From assembly GCA_018711925.1 (NCBI GenBank), contig DVHR01000021.1:1-64000 (forward strand): a DNA stretch of 64,000 nt, read 5' to 3'. A model generated the notes under the pieces. The model was not told the origin of the DNA, searched no databases, and was given only the letters and a program-made list of their open reading frames with translations. The stretch comes from Candidatus Coprenecus pullicola. Its GTDB lineage: Bacteria > Bacteroidota > Bacteroidia > Bacteroidales > UBA932. The position numbers and the translations under genes were made by a program. This document shows positions 23,372 to 32,984 of the stretch, piece after piece. The first letter of the stretch is position 1, and every line of letters starts with the position of its first letter.

Positions 23372-24303
23372 TTGAGTTCGTTGTCTACTTTGTGCTTTGC
23401 GTACTCGGCAAACTGAGGGTTGTTCATGATGGCCCTGTAGTTGACGCAGGCGTTGGTCTTGTCGCCTGTGGCCTCGTATGCCGTAGCCAGCTGGTATCTG
23501 ATCTGGTCGATGTTCTTGGCGTTGGGAGAGGCGGCGATGAATCCCTCGAAGTTCTCGATGGCTGCGGCGTAGTCCTTCAGCTGGAGAGCGGCTGTGCCGG
23601 CTATCTGCATGGCTGTAGGATTGGGAATGGTCTCGTTGGCCTTCTGGGCGTATTCGAGTGCGCTCTCGTAGTTCTTTGCTTTGAGCTGTGAGTTGGATAT
23701 CGTAAGATAGAGAGTCGCGATTTCCTTGTCAGCAGCATTCTTCTGTCCCAGTTCGGAAGCCTTTGTGAGAGCGGATATAGCTGTCTCAATGTCGTTTACG
23801 CGACGTGCTGCCTGGCCCAGGCGGAGATATCCGACAGCGTCGTTGGGATTGGCTTCAACCACTTTCTTGTAGCTCTCGATGGCTGCGTCGTAGTCTTTCT
23901 GATTGAGGAAGAGGTTGCCCTGCTGCATATACAGCTGGGGAATCAGTGTAATCGCCTCGGCTGCGAGGTCGTTCTGTCCATATTCCTCGGCTTTTGCTAT
24001 GGCCTGATTGAGAACTACTATAGCCGAATCAATGTCATTGGCGGCTGCCAGTTCCTTGCCTATGGCGTTGAGCAGGGTGGGGATGTTCCTCTGGCAGTTG
24101 TAGGCCAGCTCGTCGGCCTCAGGGCCTATGATGGCGGCCTGTCCGAGGGCTTCCTCGAAATATCCAATTGCTGTTGCTTTGTCTCCCGCGTTGAGTGCGG
24201 TCACTCCTTCATTGTACATTGATGTCGCGGACTCCATATCCTGAGCGAAGGCGGATATAGCTGAAATTGTGGCGATTGTAAGAATAGATAAAACTTTTTT
24301 CAT
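23362..24303 (-). CDS. TPR-repeat protein with signal peptide
   Basis: Multiple TPR units (YDAAIESYKKVVEANPNDAVGYLRLGQAARRV). Confidence 0.85.
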   Translation of the reverse strand: MKKVLSILTIATISAISAFAQDMESATSMYNEGVTALNAGDKATAIGYFEEALGQAAIIGPEADELAYNCQRNIPTLLNAIGKELAAANDIDSAIVVLNQAIAKAEEYGQNDLAAEAITLIPQLYMQQGNLFLNQKDYDAAIESYKKVVEANPNDAVGYLRLGQAARRVNDIETAISALTKASELGQKNAADKEIATLYLTISNSQLKAKNYESALEYAQKANETIPNPTAMQIAGTAALQLKDYAAAIENFEGFIAASPNAKNIDQIRYQLATAYEATGDKTNACVNYRAIMNNPQFAEYAKHKVDNELKCQ

Positions 24304-24347
24304 GTGATTGGATTATATTCAGCCGACAAATATAAGATATATTTTTA

Positions 24348-24355
24348 TACATTTG
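24348..24355 (+). promoter_or_regulatory. -7 element TACATTTG upstream of M16 homologue
   Basis: Exact TAnnTTTG match 4 nt before the ATG at 24360. Confidence 0.45.
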
Positions 24356-24359
24356 TTTT

Positions 24360-27119
24360 ATGAAACGTATTTTTTTATGCGTCATGATATTGATGACCAG
24401 CTCGGTCCTGGCCTCAGCACAGCTGGTGGGCATTCTGGAGGACGATGCCAGGATAGTCCGAGGCATCATGCCGAACGGTCTGGTGTACTACCTGGTGCCT
24501 AATTCCTCAGTTAAGGGGTATGCGGATTTCGCATTTGTCCAGAGAAACGGACTGGCCCTGGAGGACTCCTCCTCGCTGGGCATGACCTACCTGATGGAGT
24601 GCATGGCCCTTACCGAGACGCACAATTTCCCCGACGGAGCCATTTTCTCCTTTATCGATGACATGGGACTGAGCCGTACTGACGGCCTGGAGATAGAGGC
24701 GGAAGACTACCATACCACATACTCATTCAACAATGTGCCTATAGGAAAGAACGCCTCGGTAGTGGACTCGATGCTGCTGGCGATGTTCAATATGTCCTCG
24801 GCCCTCATCGTGGACGACCGTTCGGTGGAGCGGGGAAAGCATTTCTTCCGTAATATGTTCGCCTCTTCCATGACCCTGGACCGCCGCATAGAGGACAGTC
24901 TGGCCAGGTATTATTTCGCCGGCACACCGCTGGCCCCTGCTGCGATAGAGGATCTGCTGAAGGCTGTGGACGGATATACGGCGGCGGATGTGGCTGCGTT
25001 CTACAAGAACCGTTGCAGGCCGGACCGGCAGGCGATAGTCATAGCCGGGGACATAGACGCCGCTGCGGTTGAGTCCAAGATCCGGGCCCTGTTCCAGATA
25101 ATTCCCAGACCCGGTACTCCTCTGCCCGATTTCCCTGATTCGGTCCTGGATGCCGCCGGGGGAGGATATTTCTATTTTCAGGACAGGGAGGCCGACAGGG
25201 CCAGGGTGACGTTTGACTATATCGTTGACCCTCTGGACCCGTCTCTGCGCAATACGGCCATCCCGTTTATCTACAACTATGTGTCCGAAGTCGGAATGGA
25301 CATTATGAAAAAGCGTCTGATGTCCGCGCTGGAGGACGCGCCTTTCTATGCGCTGGATGTCCAGACCGGCATAGTGCCTTATCTCAACCGTATCTCCTAC
25401 CGTCTTTCGGTGGAGTGCGCTCCTGATGATTATGTGGATGCTTATGTGCTGATACTGAACGAGGTGGAACGTGTGTGCCAATACGGAATCTCGGACAGTG
25501 AATTCAGGAAGAGCAGTGAGGAATTCATAGACAGACTGGACGAGACTTACAGGCGTCGCTCTTCATTGGACAACAAGTACTACAGGAATATCTGTGTCTC
25601 AAATTTCACTGACGGTTATGTGATGGCTGGCATCGAACTGTACAAAAGTTATATAGAGACGGCCGAGAATGTGGTGGACAGTCATACGGTGTCGGCTTTT
25701 CTGTCTTCGGTGTTCTCGGTGGACAGCTGCCGGACAGTGGTGTGCTCTTCCCCTGAACCGACTGGAGGGCTGGAGTATTTCGCAGTAAATCCCGGGCCGT
25801 ATGTGGAGAAATATTTTCCCCGCCGTTCTTCTCAGGAGTATGCTGCCGGCAGTATCACGGAAAGGAACAGTTTTGTCAATAAGTCCACGGGCGTGGTGTC
25901 CAGGCGTTTGCCCAACGGGGCTGTTGTGGCGTTCCGCAAGATGGACGCGGAGCCTGGGATGGTGTATTTTACGGCTGTGGCCAGAGGTGGAGTCTCTTTA
26001 TCGGGAGACAGTCTGGCAGTGCTTCGCAAATATATCAATGACGTTGCCAGGATATCGCTTGTAGGGAAAATGAACATGTATGGAATGCAGCGTTTTCAGG
26101 ACTCTCTGGGAGTTTCGCTGGAAAGGACGGTATCAGTAGGAGAACGCAGGCTTTCCGGCAGTTTCCCTGTAGGGCGCATGGAGGATTTTCTGGATATTGT
26201 AGCGATGTATTTCGAAGGATCGGAACCGGATTACCGGACTTTCGACAAGTTCAGGCGGATGGAGGAGGGTTGCGGACCTTATGCGCTCAATTCGCCGGAA
26301 AAGGTATTTCAGGCTTTGCGTCAGAGGGATATCCGCTCAATGTCGGGGGTGCTGACAGCCGAGGAGGAGGCCGGTATCGCCGGTCTGGACTATGACGCTG
26401 CACTGAGGTTTGTCAATGCGCTTTTCTCCAATGTGTCGGAGTTCTCGTTCATATTCGTGGGCGACTTTGAGGAAAACGACCTGCTCAGATCAGTATATGC
26501 AAGCCTTTCCGGACTTCCAGGCAGAAGGGCCGGCTTCGGCCGCAGTGAGAACAGCGGATTCTTCATCGCGTCCTACGATGCTGCGGAGGAGGTGAGAGTA
26601 CCGATGAGTTTCCCGCGCCGGCTGTACAGCTGCAAGCTCACCGTGCCTTCGGAACTTACGGTGGAGGATAGAATGCTTTCGGAAGTCACCGGCAAGGTGA
26701 TAGAGAGGGAGGTTATAAGACAACTTTCGCTCAGAGGTATTCTGGCCGAGGCCGAACGGAGGTTCTATCGTTATCCGGAGGAGGTGATGACAGTGGAATT
26801 CAGTTTTACGACAGCGGAACCGGTGGAGGACGTGGAGGATATCTTTGCCGATATTCTGGTGAATCTTGCGGAGAATAGAGTCAGCGATGGTGAGGTGGCA
26901 GGAGTGAAGCGCAATATGGCCCTGAAGGACAAGCTGCGGGAGTCGCGGGACTACAAGTATTGGGAGGCGGTGCTGCGAAACCGTTTTGTCGACATGAAGG
27001 ACTTTTATACCAGACGGTCCGCCGCATTGGACGCAGTCACGGCCAAGCAGGTCAATGAGTATCTGTACACGATACTGGAAGAGGGAAGCCTGTCAACACT
27101 GTCGGTGGTTCCGGAATAA
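24360..27119 (+). CDS. M16 (pitrilysin/inverzincin) peptidase homologue, probably catalytically inactive
   Basis: MPNGLVYYLVPNSSVKGYADFAFVQRNGLALEDSSSLGMTYLMECMALTETHNFP matches the M16 fold start, but the HxxEH position reads YLMEC. Confidence 0.85.
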   Translation: MKRIFLCVMILMTSSVLASAQLVGILEDDARIVRGIMPNGLVYYLVPNSSVKGYADFAFVQRNGLALEDSSSLGMTYLMECMALTETHNFPDGAIFSFIDDMGLSRTDGLEIEAEDYHTTYSFNNVPIGKNASVVDSMLLAMFNMSSALIVDDRSVERGKHFFRNMFASSMTLDRRIEDSLARYYFAGTPLAPAAIEDLLKAVDGYTAADVAAFYKNRCRPDRQAIVIAGDIDAAAVESKIRALFQIIPRPGTPLPDFPDSVLDAAGGGYFYFQDREADRARVTFDYIVDPLDPSLRNTAIPFIYNYVSEVGMDIMKKRLMSALEDAPFYALDVQTGIVPYLNRISYRLSVECAPDDYVDAYVLILNEVERVCQYGISDSEFRKSSEEFIDRLDETYRRRSSLDNKYYRNICVSNFTDGYVMAGIELYKSYIETAENVVDSHTVSAFLSSVFSVDSCRTVVCSSPEPTGGLEYFAVNPGPYVEKYFPRRSSQEYAAGSITERNSFVNKSTGVVSRRLPNGAVVAFRKMDAEPGMVYFTAVARGGVSLSGDSLAVLRKYINDVARISLVGKMNMYGMQRFQDSLGVSLERTVSVGERRLSGSFPVGRMEDFLDIVAMYFEGSEPDYRTFDKFRRMEEGCGPYALNSPEKVFQALRQRDIRSMSGVLTAEEEAGIAGLDYDAALRFVNALFSNVSEFSFIFVGDFEENDLLRSVYASLSGLPGRRAGFGRSENSGFFIASYDAAEEVRVPMSFPRRLYSCKLTVPSELTVEDRMLSEVTGKVIEREVIRQLSLRGILAEAERRFYRYPEEVMTVEFSFTTAEPVEDVEDIFADILVNLAENRVSDGEVAGVKRNMALKDKLRESRDYKYWEAVLRNRFVDMKDFYTRRSAALDAVTAKQVNEYLYTILEEGSLSTLSVVPE

Positions 27120-27730
27120 TGATTAAGAATATGGAAACAATGGTGATAATAGATGACAAGATAGTCTCTTCGGAGATTTTCACGGAGTGTTTTGCCTGCG
27201 ATTATGGGACTTGCGGCGGTGCGTGCTGCATCATCGGGGATAGCGGTGCTCCGATGGAGGAGGACGAGCCGGAGCGCATTGAGGCCAATTACGACAAGTT
27301 CTCTCCGCTGATGTCTCCTGAGGGCAGGGCCGTGGTGGCCGAGAAGGGATTTTTCGAGATTGACTCAGACGGGGATATGGTCACTCCGCTGGTGCCGGGC
27401 AGGGAGGAATGCGCCTATGCGTCCTGCGATGAGGAAGGCAATTGGTTCTGCACGATAGAGAGGTCCTGGTGCAGGGGCGGCTCGGACTTCGTAAAGCCCA
27501 TCTCCTGCCGTCTGTATCCGATTCGGGTTTCCAGACTCTCCAACGGAATGACGGCCCTCAACCTTCACCGCTGGAACATCTGCTCCTGCGCGTTCGCCAA
27601 GGGCAAAAAGGAAGGCATCCCGGTCTTCCGCTTCCTGCAGAAGCCCCTGACGGATGCCTTCGGTGAAGACTTCTACTCCGCCCTTGAGGCCGCCTACGCA
27701 GGGACATTCGAAAAGGCGCACCGTGACTGA
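27119..27730 (+). CDS. DUF3109 family cysteine-rich protein
   Basis: FACDYGTCGGACCIIGDSGAPMEEDE...CTIERSWCRGGSDFVKPISCRLYPIRV. Start overlaps the M16 stop (TAATG). Confidence 0.85.
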   Translation: MIKNMETMVIIDDKIVSSEIFTECFACDYGTCGGACCIIGDSGAPMEEDEPERIEANYDKFSPLMSPEGRAVVAEKGFFEIDSDGDMVTPLVPGREECAYASCDEEGNWFCTIERSWCRGGSDFVKPISCRLYPIRVSRLSNGMTALNLHRWNICSCAFAKGKKEGIPVFRFLQKPLTDAFGEDFYSALEAAYAGTFEKAHRD

Positions 27731-27811
27731 TGCGCCTTGATGAATCTTGGTGGAAGAGTTTGCAGCCGGGTAGGTGCGAAAGTGATACACTCCCGTTGGG
27801 TCAAAAGTGTT

Positions 27812-28438
27812 TTAGAAAGCGAAGAAACCGATAGTGAAGTTGAACATGAGTTTCTGTGTCATGTCCGGGTTGTAGGGATGGAGGTAGCGGAGACCCAGAC
27901 CGAAGTAGAGGTTATAGACTCCGAGATGCTTCGAGCCGAATTTCAGGTTCAGGTCGGCGTATGCGAAACGATAGGAGGTCTTGAGGTAGGTAGAGCCTCC
28001 GGAGGCGTTGAGTTCCAGTCTCCATCGGTCACTTTTATTAAGGAAATCATAACCAAGATTGAGGCCGACAGTGCCGTTGGAGGCGTAGTACCCTTCGTAG
28101 CCATTGTAGCCATCTTTTGTCATGCCGATGACGTATTCGACAGGAACTCTTATGGACAGACCGTTCCGGAATGAGACTCCAGGGGATATATTCCAGTCAA
28201 ATGTCATGAATTCAGGATAATCGAGCATATCGGTACCCATTCTTATTTCGGTCGGGAATGAGAACCATACTCTCGGTTTCACGGCCACTGTCCCGGTATC
28301 TGTCCGCTGGGTGGATACGGAGTCTATGACAGTAGTCGCGTTCAAGGCAGTTGCGGTGTCGTTCTGGGCCGTGGCCTGTGTGGCGGTTCCGGCCAGGAGC
28401 AGCAGGGTCGCTGCGGTGATAAGTGCTGTTCTTTTCAT
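27812..28438 (-). CDS. Small outer-membrane beta-barrel protein
   Basis: Signal peptide; amphipathic strands; ends in aromatic FTIGFFAF. Confidence 0.6.
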   Translation of the reverse strand: MKRTALITAATLLLLAGTATQATAQNDTATALNATTVIDSVSTQRTDTGTVAVKPRVWFSFPTEIRMGTDMLDYPEFMTFDWNISPGVSFRNGLSIRVPVEYVIGMTKDGYNGYEGYYASNGTVGLNLGYDFLNKSDRWRLELNASGGSTYLKTSYRFAYADLNLKFGSKHLGVYNLYFGLGLRYLHPYNPDMTQKLMFNFTIGFFAF

Positions 28439-28453
28439 ACAGGCGTGTGTTGA

Positions 28454-29206
28454 TTATTGTTCATAAAGGTAGAAGTCTTTGGTAAGAGCCGCGTGCTCCG
28501 CACTCCGGTGTCCGTCCGGGCCGGTCAGCGTGAGGGTGTCCTCTGCGGGAGATAGGACGGGCTGCTTGCCGAATGATGCCAAGATGCGCCGGTGACGCGG
28601 GGACGGCTTTGAGTAGACCCGTGTGATGCGGTGCAGGTAGAGCCTGCTTCTGTCCGCCAGCCGCAGTATGGATTTCTCGGACTCGGAGGGTATGATCAGA
28701 CTAAAGACCCCTGAGTCGGAGAGCAGGCTGGCGGAGAGCAGCAGCAATTCGTCGTGCGGAAGGCCGTCTGTATGCCTGGCGGCAGAGCGGCGGCTGTCCG
28801 GATTGGTCAGTGTGTTGTCGTAAAACGGTGGGTTGGATACTATCAGGTCGAAGCGTTCAGCGGCGGTGGCAGTGTCACGGCAGAAATCCTGCAGCCCTGT
28901 CCGGACGGCCCTGAGCCGGTCTGCCCATGGAGAGCCTGTGAAGTTCTCCATGGCCTGCATGGCGGCGTCCTTGTCACAGTCGATGCCGGTGATGCGGGCC
29001 TGGGGGAACCTCTGGGCCAGCATCAGGGCTATCAGACCGCTTCCGGTGCCGATGTCAAGAATGTTCCGGGGGTGATTTCCCTGTATTTCTCCAAAACGTT
29101 CCTGACCGGCCCATGCCCCTAACAGGACACCGTCCGTGCCCACCTTCATGGCGCAGCGGTCGTGCCATACGGTGAACTGCTTGAACCTGAAGTACGGCGC
29201 TCCCAT
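28454..29206 (-). CDS. trmN6: tRNA1(Val) (adenine(37)-N6)-methyltransferase TrmN6-like
   Basis: MGAPYFRFKQFTVWHDRCAMKVGTDGVLLGAW...ILDIGTGSGLIALMLAQR...LIVSNPPFYDN. True start 29206; the ORF-track N-terminal extension overlaps the upstream barrel gene in another frame. Confidence 0.93.
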   Translation of the reverse strand: MGAPYFRFKQFTVWHDRCAMKVGTDGVLLGAWAGQERFGEIQGNHPRNILDIGTGSGLIALMLAQRFPQARITGIDCDKDAAMQAMENFTGSPWADRLRAVRTGLQDFCRDTATAAERFDLIVSNPPFYDNTLTNPDSRRSAARHTDGLPHDELLLLSASLLSDSGVFSLIIPSESEKSILRLADRSRLYLHRITRVYSKPSPRHRRILASFGKQPVLSPAEDTLTLTGPDGHRSAEHAALTKDFYLYEQ

Positions 29207-31701
29207 TACATCATTCCTCCCGTACCTTGTTGTCCGGTACTTATGCCGGAGGAGCCGCCTACGCGGGATGACTCCTCGAAGCTGCCGACATTGCGCCTGC
29301 GTGTGTTGGTCGCGGTGCCGAAGCGCCAGCTGAAGGACAGTGTGACTTTCTGTATGTTCATGCGCTGGTGGATGCTGTAGGTCTCCACGTCGCCCGTGTA
29401 CGATGTGATGTCGCTCCTGAACGACCGGAGGATGTCCTGGACGTTGAGGGCGATGGTGCCTCGGCCGTCCCACAGGTTTTTCTTGATGCCTCCGAAAAGC
29501 ATGTACATCGGACGGATGTTCATGTATCCTATGGTCATGTTGCCGGAGCCGAAGCCTCCGACTTCGATTTTCCATTCTTTGGGCAGCAGGAATGTAAGGT
29601 TGCCGTAGAAGCTTTGCAGGAACGATCCCTCGTCATAGTCCCCTTCTGCGCTGGTGTTGCCGTTGTAGGCGGCGAAATAGTTGGCCGAGAAGTTCAGCCA
29701 TTTGGTAATGGGAAGTTCGGATACGGACAGGGCCGCTCCGGCTATCTCCTGTGTGCCGAAGTTCTCCCAGATCAGACGCTGCTCGCCGTTGTCTGGATTG
29801 ACTTCCGGGTGCTGCATGATGAGGTTGGAGTTGTGCTGATACATCAGGCTCAGGTTGAGGTGCTGGCCGTAGCCTACGGTCAGGGATACCTGGTCGGAGA
29901 ACTGCGGATCAAGATTGGGGTCTCCTTCCGTATATGCATTTGCGGACATATAGGTGCGGAAGGGGTTGAGCTGACTGTATCCGGGTCTGTTGATACGGCG
30001 GGTGTATGAGGCGGCCAGCCGCCATTTCTGAGTAGGCATATAGCTTACAAAGGCAGTGGGGAAGAGGTTGAAATAGCTCTTGACGCTTTTCTCACCGGCA
30101 CTGCGCCAGTCTCCTCTGGCGTATGTGTATTCACCGCGCAGGCCTATCTTGGCCGACCATTTCTGACCGAAGCTCTTGGCGGCGGAGATGTAGGCTGCCG
30201 CTATCTGCTCGTCGTAGAGGAAGATGTTGGACAGGCTGTCGCTGTGAGCCCATGCATTGTTGAAGAAATCATCGCGGACAGAGTTGTTGTCGGTGACGGT
30301 ACGGGACCATTTGAGTCCCGCCTCAAGCAGGCCGGTCTGCCAGAATACCTGCTGGTAGTCGGCTTTGGCGGACCAGATCTGTAGTTTCTGGGCGGCGTTC
30401 TGCCGGAATATGTTGGAATCGAGTTGGATCAGTGTCTGAAAGCCGGGGACGGGTATGTCGCTTTGACGGCTGGTATTGAGGATGTCGAAATATGAGTAGT
30501 CGGCGTTGACGGTCAGCTCCTGGGCCTTTGCCTTGTCAAATGTGTGTGTATAGTTGAGGTTGGCGGAGATGCCGTGGAAACGGTCGGAGTTGTCTATACT
30601 GCTTTCCAGCCGGCCCAGCAGTTCGTCACCGAGCAGGTGTTCCGTGAAGTTGTCGCCGTATGTTCCTGTGCCGCTGTTGCGGAACGTGCCGTTGACTATT
30701 GCCCCCAATATATTGTTGTCGTTGATGTACCAGTCGTTGCCGACGCGGAACATCTGGTCCAGGCTTTGGTTGAGCAGATTGGACCTGCTGGACATGGCGA
30801 TGGAGTTGTTCTCTCCGTAAAGGGATCTGGAGTCCAGGATTATGTCCATGTCGTCATAGCGGGCGCTGTAGGTAAGAAATGTGTTGGTTTTCTTTCCCCG
30901 GTAGCTCAGATTGACCGACCCGTCTGCGGCCTGGTTGTATCTGTCGAAGTACATGCCGCCGTATCCGAGATTGACGGAGCCGTTGAGTCCCTGGGTGAAA
31001 TTCTTCTTGGTGACGATGTTTATGATACCTCCGCCGCCGGCTGCATCGTATTTTGAGGAAGGATGGGCCATGATTTCTATCCGGTCAATCGTGGTGCCGT
31101 CGGTGGAGTTGAGCAGGACTTCCAGTTCCTTGCCGGACAGATTCGAGGGTCTGCCGTCGATCCACACAGCTACAGATGAGCCGTTGAGCTTGACGTTGCC
31201 GTCGAAGTCAATGGTGACGCCCGGTGCCTTACGCAGCAGGTCCGTGCCGTTGCTGCCTTCGGTGGATACAGCGTCCGAGACATTCATTACTATCTTGTCC
31301 AGCTTCTGCTCGATGACAGGTCTTCTTGCAGATACCACTACAGCGTCCAGCATCTCAGCGTCAGGTTCGATGCTGACTGTCCCGATGTCTGTGCCGTCGG
31401 CCGGATTGACTCTGATGACCGCGTCTTTGTATCCGATGAATGATATCTTGAGAATATATTCTCTTGCCGTCAGGCCGCTGAAAGCGAACTTTCCCGTGGA
31501 ATCGGTGGTGGTGCCGTCCACGAATGTGCTGTCCGGCAGTATCAGGGCCACTGTCGCGAATTCTATGGGAGCGGATGTGGCCGCGTCACTCACCTTGCCG
31601 GCCAGACTGTTTCTGCTGTCTGTCTGTTGCCTGGCTTCTGCCGTGCCGATGGCGGTAAGGGTAAGTATTGCCATCGTAATAACCGTAAGTATGCGTTTCA
31701 T
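29206..31701 (-). CDS. Outer-membrane beta-barrel (TonB-receptor-like) protein with CarboxypepD_reg-like domain
   Basis: LAGKVSDAATSAPIEFATVALILPDSTFVDGTTTDSTGKFAFSGL; plug GTDLLRKAPGVTIDFDGNVKLNGSSVAVWIDGRPSNLSGKELEVLL. ATG at 31701 overlaps the GntR stop (ATGA). Confidence 0.9.
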   Translation of the reverse strand: MKRILTVITMAILTLTAIGTAEARQQTDSRNSLAGKVSDAATSAPIEFATVALILPDSTFVDGTTTDSTGKFAFSGLTAREYILKISFIGYKDAVIRVNPADGTDIGTVSIEPDAEMLDAVVVSARRPVIEQKLDKIVMNVSDAVSTEGSNGTDLLRKAPGVTIDFDGNVKLNGSSVAVWIDGRPSNLSGKELEVLLNSTDGTTIDRIEIMAHPSSKYDAAGGGGIINIVTKKNFTQGLNGSVNLGYGGMYFDRYNQAADGSVNLSYRGKKTNTFLTYSARYDDMDIILDSRSLYGENNSIAMSSRSNLLNQSLDQMFRVGNDWYINDNNILGAIVNGTFRNSGTGTYGDNFTEHLLGDELLGRLESSIDNSDRFHGISANLNYTHTFDKAKAQELTVNADYSYFDILNTSRQSDIPVPGFQTLIQLDSNIFRQNAAQKLQIWSAKADYQQVFWQTGLLEAGLKWSRTVTDNNSVRDDFFNNAWAHSDSLSNIFLYDEQIAAAYISAAKSFGQKWSAKIGLRGEYTYARGDWRSAGEKSVKSYFNLFPTAFVSYMPTQKWRLAASYTRRINRPGYSQLNPFRTYMSANAYTEGDPNLDPQFSDQVSLTVGYGQHLNLSLMYQHNSNLIMQHPEVNPDNGEQRLIWENFGTQEIAGAALSVSELPITKWLNFSANYFAAYNGNTSAEGDYDEGSFLQSFYGNLTFLLPKEWKIEVGGFGSGNMTIGYMNIRPMYMLFGGIKKNLWDGRGTIALNVQDILRSFRSDITSYTGDVETYSIHQRMNIQKVTLSFSWRFGTATNTRRRNVGSFEESSRVGGSSGISTGQQGTGGMM

Positions 31702-32093
31702 TGCTGTTTCCAAATGTTGTTGTCTGTTGAATATTTCCTGTAGAGGGAGGATATTTCCTCGATAGTGATGCCGAGGATGTCCATTTTCCGGAAGATTTCT
31801 TTCAGATCCTCGGAGACGAAGGCCTCCCGCTGTCTGTCACGGATGATCTTCCTTGCCCCGGGGCTGACGAAGTAGCCTATGCCGCGCTTGTTGTGGATGA
31901 TGCCGTCCTGGGACAGCTCGTCGTAGGAGCGGGCGACCGTGTTCGGATTGACCTCAAGGGCTATGCCGCATTCCCTTACCGACGGTATGCGGTCGCCCTC
32001 GGGCCACTGTCCTGTCAGAATCCGCTCGCATATCGAGTCGGCTATCTGCAGGTATATCGGTTTATGCTGGTCAAATTCCATAGTTGCTTGCAT
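31698..32093 (-). CDS. GntR-family transcriptional regulator, YtrA subfamily
   Basis: KPIYLQIADSICERILTGQWPEGDRIPSVRECGIALEVNPNTVARSYDELSQDGIIHNKRGIGYFV with a short C-terminus. Confidence 0.93.
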   Translation of the reverse strand: MQATMEFDQHKPIYLQIADSICERILTGQWPEGDRIPSVRECGIALEVNPNTVARSYDELSQDGIIHNKRGIGYFVSPGARKIIRDRQREAFVSEDLKEIFRKMDILGITIEEISSLYRKYSTDNNIWKQQ

Positions 32094-32105
32094 TTTACTG
32101 TGACC

Positions 32106-32951
32106 TTAATACTGAAGCCTGCGGATGCGGAAGTAGGTGAGTGCCCAGAAAACTATAGGGAGGATGCAGTAAATGAGTGAGAGTGCTCTGGACAGGGTTA
32201 TCATCCACTGGAGCATGCGCTCGGGGGCTATGTCGGGATTGCTCTGCAGACTGTCGAAGAAGCAGATGGCGGAGATGACGGAGATGACAGCCCCTATTAC
32301 CCAGATACCCAGAAAAGTAAGCAGGGTATAGCCTATCTTGTGTCGGCGGAACAGCATATTGAGCAGGACAAATGCGCTCTGAGTCATGGCAATGCCTACG
32401 ATTGGCGGTATGGACAGCGGATTTACGGTGTCGTACATCTTGTTGACTAAGTCAATGTGCATTGCGTCAGTGTTGAAACTGAAAGGCATGAAGCCCATGA
32501 TTGTGTCCATATATGCCTTGGAGGAGAACATGCAGCCCCAGATGCTGCCGGAGTAGCTGGCTTCAAACGGCATGAGGGTGAGCAGGGAGTCGAGGCTCAT
32601 CAGCAGGACTGTGGAGAGCAAGGGGAAGATGACCGAGCAGATGACCAGCATACTGATGCACTTCTCGAGGGTCGATGAAGGAGAGACGGCGTAGAAGACA
32701 CCTTCCATGCGGCGGTTTTCGTTCTTGTAGAGGAAGAAGGGTGCCAGGCAGCCTATGATGCTGAGGATTGTCGCGGCTGTGACTGCACGGGCTACGGTGG
32801 AGACTGGCTCACCGTCGATGAGATTAAGGGCCCATATGGCAAGGTAGATCATGAGAATGATGCATGTGCTGGTCAGGATTATAGAGTATTTCTCCTGAAG
32901 CTCCTTGTAGATGGTCAGGCCCTGCCTGCGTATGTTGAATGTTGCGTTCAT
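32106..32951 (-). CDS. Multi-TM membrane protein, probable ABC transporter permease
   Basis: About six hydrophobic segments, between the ABC ATPase and the GntR gene. ATG at 32951; listed start 32972 is TTG. Confidence 0.7.
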   Translation of the reverse strand: MNATFNIRRQGLTIYKELQEKYSIILTSTCIILMIYLAIWALNLIDGEPVSTVARAVTAATILSIIGCLAPFFLYKNENRRMEGVFYAVSPSSTLEKCISMLVICSVIFPLLSTVLLMSLDSLLTLMPFEASYSGSIWGCMFSSKAYMDTIMGFMPFSFNTDAMHIDLVNKMYDTVNPLSIPPIVGIAMTQSAFVLLNMLFRRHKIGYTLLTFLGIWVIGAVISVISAICFFDSLQSNPDIAPERMLQWMITLSRALSLIYCILPIVFWALTYFRIRRLQY

Positions 32952-32984
32952 GGTGTGTACGTATTTAGTCAAGTGTGAATGTGT

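Noticed and set aside
29207-29575. N-terminal extension of the TrmN6 ORF
   Set aside because: Arg/His-rich out-of-frame translation of the upstream barrel gene; family-typical start is MGAPYFRFKQF at 29206.
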